Source: Daphnia carinata
Taxonomy: Eukaryota; Arthropoda; Branchiopoda; Diplostraca; Daphniidae
Assembly: GCF_022539665.2 (NCBI RefSeq)
Contig: NW_026712482.1
Coordinates: 1 to 41,029 of the forward strand
Reading direction: 5' to 3'
Length of the DNA stretch: 41,029 bases
A model generated the notes under the pieces. The model ran no database searches. It was not told where the DNA came from and saw nothing but the letters and a program-made list of their open reading frames with translations. The position numbers and the translations under genes were made by a program. This document shows positions 1 to 8,244 of the stretch, one piece after another (positions within the stretch are counted from its first letter, which is position 1; every line of letters starts with the position of its first letter).

Positions 1-299
1 AGTCATTGCGGTAAGTGAAGTATTGTAGAAAAGACCACGCTTCGTCATCCGTTAAGACATCCCAAAGGTTTCTTTCTGTACAAACTCCACACATTCCCAT
101 TTTGCAGCAATCTCCACTAAGCTAGTCTCCCACTTTGCGAAACGTTGCTGTATTGGCCTTAAATATGGATTGAGACAAAAGCTACCGACGTCAGGCCACT
201 TGACTGCTGGCACGACCTCTAAGACCACACCATCACTCCAGTTAAACACGGCTTCAAAAACCATTATCAATCAATGTTCTTTACGTTTCACGTTTTCAA

Positions 300-372
300 T
301 GAACCTGCCAGGGATCGAACCTGGAATCTCCTGATCCGTAGTCAGGCGCGTTATCCATTGCGCCACAAATCC
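300..372 (-). tRNA. tRNA-Arg (anticodon ACG)
   Basis: A full cloverleaf can be drawn on the minus strand. The acceptor is GGATTTG/CAGGTTC, with wobbles at 2-71, 4-69 and 5-68. The D-stem is GCG/CGC, the anticodon stem CCTGA/TCAGG with loop CTACGGA (ACG at 34-36), and the T-stem CCAGG/CCTGG with loop TTCGATC. The discriminator is A73. The internal A box (TGGCGCAATGG) and B box (GGTTCGATCCC) are near consensus. No T-run follows the gene at once; the nearest is T5 at 256-260, implying a trailer of about 40 nt if transcribed. The body matches eukaryotic tRNA-Arg(ACG), while the acceptor stem has diverged. Confidence 0.88.
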
Positions 373-394
373 ACTGGCGAATGATGAGTGACTA

Positions 395-409
395 GTTAAG
401 AAACTTAAC
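395..409. repeat. Perfect short inverted repeat upstream of the tRNA
   Basis: GTTAAG and CTTAAC arms of 6 bp separated by AAA, 22 nt upstream of the tRNA 5' end on the minus strand. It recurs at the same place in nearly every unit. The degenerate unit at about 1080 has lost one arm. No function is evident. Confidence 0.6.
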
Positions 410-984
410 CAAGGGCCACAACAGGTGTTTAACAAATGGATAAGAAATTTATTTCCCCAATTCGTTTAAGCAAATTACTTGTGTTCTGAATGTTACTTTA
501 CCCAAAGTGAGACTGGCAGACCGAAGGGAGATTCTTTTTACTTAACATACACTTATGAACACCGTCACCGTGATGGTAGGATTCAGCGACCTGGCAAGGC
601 TTGCAGGGTTCTTTAGTGGAAATGTTTTGTACGATACTCCATTCAGTGAACCAAATTCCTTCCTCGAAATAGAAGGGATGCCTCCAGTCATTGCGGTAAG
701 TGAAGTATTGTAGAAAAGACCACGCTTCGTCATCCGTTAAGACATCCCAAAGGTTTCTTTCTGTACAAACTCCACACATTCCCATTTTGCAGCAATCTCC
801 ACTAAGCTAGTCTCCCACTTTGCGAAACGTTGCTGTATTGGCCTTAAATATGGATTGAGACAAAAGCTACCGACGTCAGGCCACTTGACTGCTGGCACGA
901 CCTCTAAGACCACACCATCACTCCAGTTAAACACGGCTTCAAAAACCATTATCAATCAATGTTCTTTACGTTTCACGTTTTCAA

Positions 985-1057
985 TGAACGTGCCAGGAGT
1001 CGAACCTGGAATCTCCTGATCCGTAGTCAGGCGCGTTATCCATTGCGCCACAAATCC
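985..1057 (-). tRNA. tRNA-Arg (ACG), mismatched acceptor
   Basis: Same body as the copy at 300-372, with T-loop TTCGACT. The 3' acceptor strand is CACGTTC while the 5' strand is GGATTTG, so U5 faces C68, a mismatch. Lies in the degenerate edge unit. Confidence 0.82.
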
Positions 1058-1139
1058 ACTGGCGAATGATGAGTGACTAGAACTTAACCAAGGGCCACAA
1101 CAGGTGTTTAACCAAATTACTTGTGTTCTGAATGTTACT

Positions 1140-1475
1140 TTACCCAAAGTGAGACTGGCAGACCGAAAGGAGATTCTTTTTACTTAACATACACTTATGA
1201 ACACCGTCACCGTGATGGTAGGATTCAGCGACCTGGCAAGGCTTGCAGGGTTCTTTAGTGGAAATGTTTTGTACGATACTCCATTCAGTGAACCAAATTC
1301 CTTCCTCGAAATAGAAGGGATGCCTCCAGTCATTGCGGTAAGTGAAGTATTGTAGAAAAGACCACGCTTCGTCATCCGTTAAGACATCCCAAAGGTTTCT
1401 TTCTGTACAAACTCCCATTTTTGCAGCAATCTCCACACATTCCCACGTCAGGCCACTTTTTGCAGCAATCTCCAC
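1140..1475 (-). CDS. 111-codon ORF, rearranged version of the unit ORFs
   Basis: This version reads the tail of the unit's first ORF (twice, EIAAK) straight into the second ORF (CTERNLWDV onward) in one frame. Here the junction has five A residues where the normal units have four. The last 86 codons match the 95-codon ORF of the other units except P to L near the C-terminus. The product is not recognised. It contains a CxxC pair (CKPC) followed by HH and HxC, which could bind a metal ion. It is probably a by-product of the local rearrangement, but it shows that the two unit ORFs can be one reading frame. Confidence 0.35.
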   Translation of the reverse strand: MEIAAKSGLTWECVEIAAKMGVCTERNLWDVLTDDEAWSFLQYFTYRNDWRHPFYFEEGIWFTEWSIVQNISTKEPCKPCQVAESYHHGDGVHKCMLSKKNLLSVCQSHFG

Positions 1476-1534
1476 GCCTTATAAGCATATACCGTGGCAA
1501 ACCGAATCAATGTTCTTTACGTTTCACTTTGCGA
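1140..1534. repeat. Scrambled array unit joined to truncated LTR
   Basis: Up to about 1414 this is a normal unit with a GAAAGG variant near 1167. Then come short pieces out of order: two copies of TTGCAGCAATCTCCAC, a piece with ACGTCAGGCCACTT, a piece with CGCCTTAT followed by CATATACCG, a piece normally just downstream of the tRNA (1505-1527), and TTTGCGAAACG running into the LTR at 1535. CGCCTTAT occurs in the split tRNA beside element 2, and CATATACCG lies at the LTR start, so this is a shuffled remnant of the original left junction of element 1. Confidence 0.8.
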
Positions 1535-1928
1535 AACGCCACCAATTAGTTAGCTTAGCTAATTAATAGATTCCAGCCTTGGATGATTCCACGGCGAACT
1601 AGTATCAAACAGTTCTTCATCCTCACGGAGCCTTCCACGCCAAACCAGTATCAGTCAGCTCTTCACCTCTACGATCAGTTCGTCTTCACGTGATCATTGA
1701 CGTCAAGAGTGACCTCATATTAACTGATAAAAGCTGTGACAAGAAGGGGGCTCGGGGTCTGAGTTTAGTGCGTTATAGTACAGTGTGTGTCTGTGTCCAG
1801 AGCGTTGAAGTGTAGTAGAGTTTTAGAGAATCTTACATTACACCTGTGATTAGTCTTGTTAGTCTTGTGAAAATACACTTAGTAATTAGTAAGCCGAGTT
1901 GAAAGTCATTTACAAGTTAAACATTACA
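1535..1928 (+). repeat. 5' LTR of copy 1 (lacks first 23 bp)
   Basis: Matches the 418-bp LTR from its position 24 to its end (AACATTACA). It lacks the TGTGATGAGG start and one C in a CCC run. The junction with array DNA shows AACG microhomology. The U3 sequence elements described for the complete LTR at 28992-29409 are kept. Confidence 0.93.
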
Positions 1929-1930
1929 TT

Positions 1931-1946
1931 TGGTGAACGTGTCCAG
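1931..1946 (+). promoter_or_regulatory. Primer-binding site, copy 1
   Basis: TGGTGAACGTGTCCAG begins 2 nt after the LTR. TGG pairs with a tRNA CCA end. The next 8 nt complement CACGTTCA, the discriminator and 3' acceptor strand of those array tRNA-Arg genes that carry the CACGTTC variant. Further on, TCCAG could complement a T-stem and GAA falls exactly where the T-loop TTC would be, so the whole site has tRNA register. Because the T-stem part does not match the array tRNA, a different tRNA with the same acceptor strand may be the real primer. Confidence 0.75.
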
Positions 1947-2057
1947 TTTTGAACTTTGTTCAAATCCGACGACCCCGGACTCCTGCCCAGCAGCAGACCA
2001 GCAGGTCTACCCACTTAAACATCGCAGACGACCGGAAATCGTCTAGAACTCCCCGCT

Positions 2058-2069
2058 ACAAGGGTAAGT
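2058..2069 (+). promoter_or_regulatory. Predicted splice donor for env mRNA
   Basis: ACAAGG/GTAAGT: the exon would end at 2063 and the intron start at 2064, 13 nt before the gag ATG. It matches the GT-AG donor consensus well and pairs logically with the acceptor at 8240-8241. Confidence 0.6.
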
Positions 2070-2076
2070 CACCTAA

Positions 2077-4731
2077 ATGTCATCTGACAACTTAGCAATA
2101 GATATATACAAGCCGTCAGCCCCAGTAGAAGAAACTGTAGAAGTAAAAGATCGTCCTACAAGACGAAGCGTAGTAGATACTAAGCGTACAACCCAAAAAG
2201 TATATCCCAGTTTAGAAAACGAGCAGAAGAGTGAAATAGCAGAAGTTCGTATTGTACCTTTTCAAAAAAGAACTAGAAGCGCTGAAAGTAGCCCAAGGGA
2301 CAGCGACGAGGAGAAACAATTAACGAAATATCATTCTACAGAGAATCTACCCAGTAAAAAGAGAAATAAGCTAGTAGAGGAGAGGGATATTCTAAAAACT
2401 GCACTAATAGAGATTCATCAAACAATTAATCAGTATAAATTAGAACTAGAAGCAGCTAAAGATAAAGCAACAACCAAACAGCTAAAAACACGCCTAAAAG
2501 ATAAAGACTTAGAGTATAAATTAATTTCGGAAAAACTAATCGCGGCTGAAACAAAAATACAAGAGCTTGAAAATCAAGGTTTAGCCTTACTACAGACAGC
2601 TACTATCCAGCAACAAACCATCGAATATCAAGCAACCAGCTTAACCCAACAGTTAGAGCAAACGCAAGGAGAAAAAACCAACCTAATAACCACCCTAGTA
2701 AAAAAGACCCAGGACGTTCAAATCTTAGAATCAACCATAAGAAAAGTAGAAACCGAACACACATCAGTTAAAACCAAGTTAATTAAGGACAAGAAAAAGC
2801 TTCAACAGGAATTAGAGAAATTGAAAGAAAGGGAAAGCCAACTAATTGGAGAAGGAACAACCTTATTGAATAAATACAGTAACATCCAAATAGAATTCGA
2901 GAAACTACAATTAAGTTACAAAGCTCTTGAAACAAAAAGCATTGATCAGGAAAAAGAAATTAACGCCTTACAGGTAGAACATAAGAAATTAATAGTACAT
3001 ATAACAGATAAGAATCAGGAAATTTCGCATCTAAACGATACAATAAAAACCAAACAGGCAGAGTTGGAATTTCTAAGACAGGAACAAATTGACCAGACAA
3101 GCAAATTTGTTAACCTACAAACAGAAAACAATCAACTTAAGCACAATTTGAACATTAGCCAGATTAACGAAACAACCTTACACGATAAGCAAACTAAGCA
3201 AACAATAGAAATATCAACGTTACAAACGGCTAATCAGTCGTTAGAAGAAAAGTTTAGAAGGCTACAACAAACAATCGCGAGTGCCGCAAGCACAAACGAG
3301 TTGGAGATAGCACAACACACCCTGGCCATACAGAATAGGAAAATCGTGTCATTGGAAAACGAATTAACGGAACTAGGACAAGCACTCCAGTTAGCGAAAC
3401 AGGCAGCGGAGCGAGCAGCTAAACTAGATACCGAAAACAATTATCTTAAAGGAAGCATAGAACAACTAAATAAAAACAACCTGACACTCTTAGAACAACT
3501 AGCACAACCGGCTATCGAAACCGATACAACTAACGAAACACCAAGAATGACAGCAAACGATGATATACGAGCATTAGCAGTAGCCATTACACGTAGAGAC
3601 GAAACACAGAACATTCCTATTTATAGTGGCAATGTGAACGACCAACCGATAGGAGTATGGTTAAGAGATGCGGAGGCAATAGCAACGATTCACGAATGGC
3701 CGAGGGAATCCACCAAAAAGATTTTAGCCACAAGGTTAAAGGGGACAGCATTGCAATGGCATATCGATAGACTACGGGTAGCACCGAGAGAATCGTATAG
3801 CGATTGGCGGAATGCATTAAAGGAACATTTCAAACATCCCGCGGATAAAGCCAAACAGAAATCGAAACTACTGTCAGTAAAACAATCACCTAACCAACCC
3901 GTTAGACATTTTATTGATAAAATAACACAGGCATATAGTGCGATCTACAAGGAAGGCGATGAGGAACAAGCAGAAAGCGCTGAACTAACAGCTCTTAAAG
4001 ATGATACACTAATCAAAATGTTACTAGATGGATTGCTGCCAACCATCAAGACAATTCTATTCCATAATAAATACCCTAGCACCCCAAACTGGCAAAATTT
4101 CAAACAAGCAGCGTTAGAGTCAGAAGAAATCGCCTACAACACACAGGCACTAGAACTAAAACCGATATTCAAATTTGAAGCACCGAAACCGACTAGAGAT
4201 ATAGAAGCTGAATTAACTCAAACAAAACTGGAATTAGAAGAGTTAAAAAACAACCTAACGAAATTAAATCTGTCAGGTACAGCGTCGAAATCGGGACAAG
4301 ATTGGTCCGTAAACAATATTGACACCTATAAGCAAGGTAGGGATTCGTCAAGATATAATAACGTTAAATGGGAAGATCGACAGCGATCTAGGGATAATTC
4401 GTATAGTAGAGACCGTAGAGATCACTCTTACAACCGTAACAGATCGTACGACAGGAACCGGTCCGAGTCGCGTGAACGGTCATACGGTAAAGAACGATAC
4501 CAGGACAAGAGGTATCAGAATAGGGAGAGACTCGATTCTCGGACAAGGCGTTACGACGAGCGTCCAAGATCCAAGAGCCCTCACCCATCGGCAGAGCTAG
4601 CGAGAAAACAAAGATTAAGTGGTAATAACAGAGAAAACACTGTTACTTGTCATAGATGTCTCAACACAGGACATATAGCGAAAGATTGTCGGACCAAAAA
4701 TCCGAGAAGGTTCCAATCAAAAACAGAATAG
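2077..4731 (+). CDS. gag: Gag polyprotein, copy 1
   Basis: Structural protein of 884 residues. Residues about 100-480 are an almost continuous Glu/Lys/Gln/Leu-rich heptad coiled coil. Residues about 510-690 resemble the retrotransposon Gag core: VWLRDAEAI, then LKGTALQWH, then WRNALKEHF. Residues about 770-850 are rich in Arg, Ser, Asp and Tyr. A single CCHC zinc knuckle (CHRCLNTGHIAKDC, CX2CX4HX4C) at about 858-871 should bind genomic RNA. The ATG at 2077 is the first after the LTR in this long frame and follows the splice donor. At 884 residues it is much longer than common Ty3/gypsy Gags, mostly because of the coiled coil. The 3' end overlaps pol by 76 nt in the -1 frame. Copy 2 encodes the same protein. 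Confidence 0.93.
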   Translation: MSSDNLAIDIYKPSAPVEETVEVKDRPTRRSVVDTKRTTQKVYPSLENEQKSEIAEVRIVPFQKRTRSAESSPRDSDEEKQLTKYHSTENLPSKKRNKLVEERDILKTALIEIHQTINQYKLELEAAKDKATTKQLKTRLKDKDLEYKLISEKLIAAETKIQELENQGLALLQTATIQQQTIEYQATSLTQQLEQTQGEKTNLITTLVKKTQDVQILESTIRKVETEHTSVKTKLIKDKKKLQQELEKLKERESQLIGEGTTLLNKYSNIQIEFEKLQLSYKALETKSIDQEKEINALQVEHKKLIVHITDKNQEISHLNDTIKTKQAELEFLRQEQIDQTSKFVNLQTENNQLKHNLNISQINETTLHDKQTKQTIEISTLQTANQSLEEKFRRLQQTIASAASTNELEIAQHTLAIQNRKIVSLENELTELGQALQLAKQAAERAAKLDTENNYLKGSIEQLNKNNLTLLEQLAQPAIETDTTNETPRMTANDDIRALAVAITRRDETQNIPIYSGNVNDQPIGVWLRDAEAIATIHEWPRESTKKILATRLKGTALQWHIDRLRVAPRESYSDWRNALKEHFKHPADKAKQKSKLLSVKQSPNQPVRHFIDKITQAYSAIYKEGDEEQAESAELTALKDDTLIKMLLDGLLPTIKTILFHNKYPSTPNWQNFKQAALESEEIAYNTQALELKPIFKFEAPKPTRDIEAELTQTKLELEELKNNLTKLNLSGTASKSGQDWSVNNIDTYKQGRDSSRYNNVKWEDRQRSRDNSYSRDRRDHSYNRNRSYDRNRSESRERSYGKERYQDKRYQNRERLDSRTRRYDERPRSKSPHPSAELARKQRLSGNNRENTVTCHRCLNTGHIAKDCRTKNPRRFQSKTE

Positions 4732-7700
4732 GAAAGATTAAACAAACATGTAGATTAATTAGGATACCCGTGGAATTTAGTAATCAGAAAGCACAAGCTT
4801 TAATCGACACAGGTGCAGCAGCTAGTATTATTTCATCTGAGAGATTTGCCTTATTACCTCATAAAGCGATCGTAACTGAATTAGAAACTAAACCTAGTCA
4901 GTTGTTTGAATCTGCGTCAGGAAACATCATGCACCCATTGGGATGTTTCAAATTAAGTCTTAAATTAACACCAAATTGCAGACTAGAGCATGACTTCTTC
5001 GTGTTGCCTGAAACACAAGAAGGATGTATTTTAGGACTAGATTTCTTCAAAAAGTACAAAACAAAATTAGATATAGCTAATAAAACACTAACATTATCTG
5101 TAAACGGAGTAGAATCTGTAATTAGCCTTAAGAAAATTAATATACCTATATATAGCATTAAGGAAAGCCAAACAGTAACCTTTGAACTGTCACACCTGAA
5201 AGGGAAAGACAGACTAGAAATGGAGCAAGTATTACATAACCACAAATCAGTTTTCGCATCCCAGTTGATAGAACTAGGACGAACAAATGTACTCAAGCAT
5301 AAGATAGTAACTACGGGAAACCCAAAAATGAGAGGAACCTATAGAATGCCAGCAGCTATTAAACCGATAGCTAAGCAGCAAATCGAAGAAATGTTGAAAT
5401 ACAACATCATCCGAGAAAGCCATAGCGCTTTTAGGGCATCAATAGTGATGGTAAAGAAGAAATCAGGAGAACTACGATTTTGCGTAGACTATAGGGACTT
5501 AAACGCAGTGACAGTCAAGGATCGGTATCCTCTACCACGAATAGACGATACATTGACCTTGCTACACGGAGCGAAATTTTTCTCAACACTCGATTTGTTC
5601 AGTGGGTACTGGCAAATCGAGATAGCTGAGGAAGATATTCATAAAACCGCATTTACAGCAGAAATGGGACACTTTGAGTATATAAGGATGCCGTTTGGTC
5701 TATGCAACGCGCCGAGCACGTTCCAGAGGACAATGGAAATTGTTCTTCGAACGTTAATTGGCAAGTGCGTAATGGTATATATTGATGACATCATTGTATA
5801 CAGCACCAGCATGGCCAAACACGTACAGCATCTGACCTCGACGTTTCGCCTTTTACAAGCAAATGGACTTAAAGTCAAAATTCAAAAGTGCAAATTTGCA
5901 GCTAACGCGGTAGAATATCTTGGGCACATAGTGTCACAAAAAGGAGTCATGGTAGACCCAAACAAGATAAAAGTGGTAAAAAAGTATCCGGCACCAAAAA
6001 AACCCGGACCAAGTCAGAGCATTCCTAGGACTCGCAAATTACTATAGACGGTTCATAGATCAGTTCGCCAACAAAGTCCATGTACTAACACGGCTCACGA
6101 GGAGCACAGTACCATGGCAATGGGGGCAGGAGGAAACAAGCGCTTTTGAAGGCATCAAGGAATGTTTATGTTCCGCCCCTACCCTCGCATATCCTGATTT
6201 CGCGCGCCCTTTCATCTTACACACGGATGCGTGCGGGTATGGAGTAGGCGGAATCCTCTCTCAGATGCCACATCCAAATGCCAACCCAGGGCCCAGTGAG
6301 GAATCAATAAATGATTCAAGAGTAATAGAAGAGTCGACAGACGAATGGAATAAGTCTCTAGAACACCCTATTGCATACACCTCTAAGCATCTAACTGATG
6401 TTCAACTAAAATGGTGTACCACAGAGAAGGAAGCGTATGCGATTATTCACTCAGTAAAAGCATTTTTTCATTACCTATACGGCACTAACTTTGTAATAGT
6501 GACCGACCATAGGCCTCTGCAATACATCCAAAAAGTCAGGGAGCCAACAGGAAGATTGGCCAGATGGTTCTTATTCTTGCAACAATTTGAGATGGAAATT
6601 CAGTATAGGCCTGGTAAACTGCACCAAAATGCTGACGCATTGAGCAGAATACCGGTTAATATTGTAGTATCACAGCAAGTCGTAGCTGACGACTGGCTAA
6701 TTGCTCAGCAAGAAGATACCTTTTGCAAAGAAGTAGTAAAAAACTTAGAGAAGGCAAACAAGGATGCAGAAGACGAATTTCGATATTTACCTAGCGGACT
6801 TTTAACCACAGCTAGGGGAAAAATCGTAGTACCGGCGACGCTACGAAAAGAGGTTATGGAGCAATATCACGACCACAAATTGGCTGGTCACCTAGGAATA
6901 ACAAAAACGACCGCAAACATTAGTAATAAATACTTTTGGCCAAAGATGGCTAACGATATAAAAACTCACGTACTTAACTGCTTAACCTGTGCGAAAAGAA
7001 AAATTTCTGGATCTTGTAAAGCTGCACTCCAACCAATCCCTGTTACAGACTACGTCTGGCAACGATTGGCCATGGATATTGTAGGCCCAGTTCCAGAAAG
7101 TGAGAAAGGAAATAAATATATCTTAGTAATCATGGAGTACACAACGAGATATATTATAGCACTTGCGCTTAAGGAAGTTTCCGCCCAGACTATCATTCGC
7201 AAGTTTATTAAGCACATTGTAAACAACGAAGGGTTACCCTCGCAGATCCTAACGGATCGAGGTTCGAACTTCCAATCGCAAGCAATGGCTGAATTGTGTA
7301 AACAGCTAGGTGTGAAACAGTTAAGAACTACAGCATACCACCCGCAAACAGATGGTGCTGTTGAGAGATTTAATAGGACATTAGGGGACATGTTAACAGC
7401 CCATGTCGCTCATAACCCTGCCTTGTGGGATGAGCACCTCGACTATGTAGTCGCGGCTTACAACCGGACGCCTCACTCGAGCACCGGTGAAACCCCTTTT
7501 TACCTATTAAAAGGCAGAGATGCATTAGAACCATCGGACTTAAGACCTCCGATGAGAAATAGGCTTCTAGAGGATCAAAACAACATTTATACGCAACAAT
7601 GGCACGAAGCTTTAGAATTAGCCAAAAGTAAGCTAATCGTAGCACAGTCAAGACAAAAGGTGAATTACGATCGTTCATCGAAGGAATGCTCGTTTGAGCC

Positions 7701-8235
7701 AGGAGACTTAGTGCTATTGAAAGAAATGAAGCCACAAACAGGTAAATTTTATATGCGTTGGGATGGACCTTTCACTATCGTAGATAAGTTGTCTGATTTG
7801 AATTACCTAATCAGGAGAACAACAGAAAACCATACTATGGTTGTGCATGTGAATCGCCTCAAGAAATGGAAAAGCAAGGAAGACGCGGAAAACGTAACTA
7901 AAGAAAGGGAAGAAGGTAACAGCGTAGAACGTAACCCTAGGAGGGAATCAGAAAACGAAGAAAGAGAAACACAGAGTGAGATAGAAATTGAAAGTAGGGA
8001 AAGGGAATTGAGTATCCAATGTCAAGGAGAGACAGCAGCAACCGCTGTAAGACAAGCAACAGAAGGGGAAGATAGCAATCGGCAAGAAACAGCACAGTTA
8101 CCGACCGAAAGCGGTAAAGCACAAATTAAGCAACCTAGAGTGAGACGGAAAAGGCAGGATGATATCGGAATACCTGTTAGAAGATCGCTAAGACAAGCAA
8201 TCAAACAGCCACAAAGACTCATTACGGAAATGTAA
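4656..8235 (+). pseudogene. pol: Pol polyprotein, copy 1 (one frameshift)
   Basis: Protease, reverse transcriptase, RNase H and integrase. The aspartic protease motif DTGAAAS lies at residues 51-57, and RT has FCVDYRDLN, LDLFSGYWQ and the catalytic YIDD (375-378). After 5994-6002 a run of seven A, against six in copy 2, shifts the frame; the first part stops at 6047 and the rest is open in the next frame to 8235. That part holds RNase H (catalytic Asp codon 6226-6228, then EKEAYAI and TDHRPL), the integrase HHCC (about 6868-6992), D-D-E codons at 7075, 7255 and 7363, a GPF motif near 7765 and a charged tail. The frame begins directly after a TAG at 4653-4655, so expression needs a -1 shift inside the gag overlap or initiation at 4656. 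The A-run could be a sequencing error. Confidence 0.93.
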
Positions 8236-8244
8236 TTACAGATG
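8236..8244 (+). promoter_or_regulatory. Predicted env splice acceptor
   Basis: ATTACAG/ATG: the AG at 8240-8241 directly abuts the env start codon, 6 nt after the pol stop. Joined to the donor at 2063/2064 it would give a subgenomic env mRNA that starts translation at once. The pyrimidine tract is poor, which is common for regulated retroviral acceptors. Confidence 0.5.

Larger units (their letters stand above)
1..1139. repeat. Left edge of the 685-bp tRNA/ORF tandem array
   Basis: Starts mid-unit and holds two tRNA-Arg(ACG) genes (300-372 and 985-1057), two copies of the 72-codon minus-strand ORF (52-270 and 737-955) and one copy of the 95-codon ORF (498-785). The minus-strand AATAAA of the first unit is at 448-453, about 45 nt past the 95-codon stop. 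The second unit is degenerate beyond its tRNA. At about 1080 it lacks 6 nt, removing half of a hairpin, and at about 1110 it lacks roughly 37 nt including the AATAAA. Decay near a rearranged edge is typical of tandem arrays. Confidence 0.93.

Noticed and set aside
542-733. 63-codon minus-strand ORF repeated in every unit
   Set aside because: Lies wholly inside the 95-codon ORF in another frame, with no supporting signals; a shadow.
4898-5296. Long minus-strand ORFs inside gag, pol and env (here 132 codons)
   Set aside because: Opposite-strand shadows of well-supported polyprotein frames, identical in both copies because the copies are identical.
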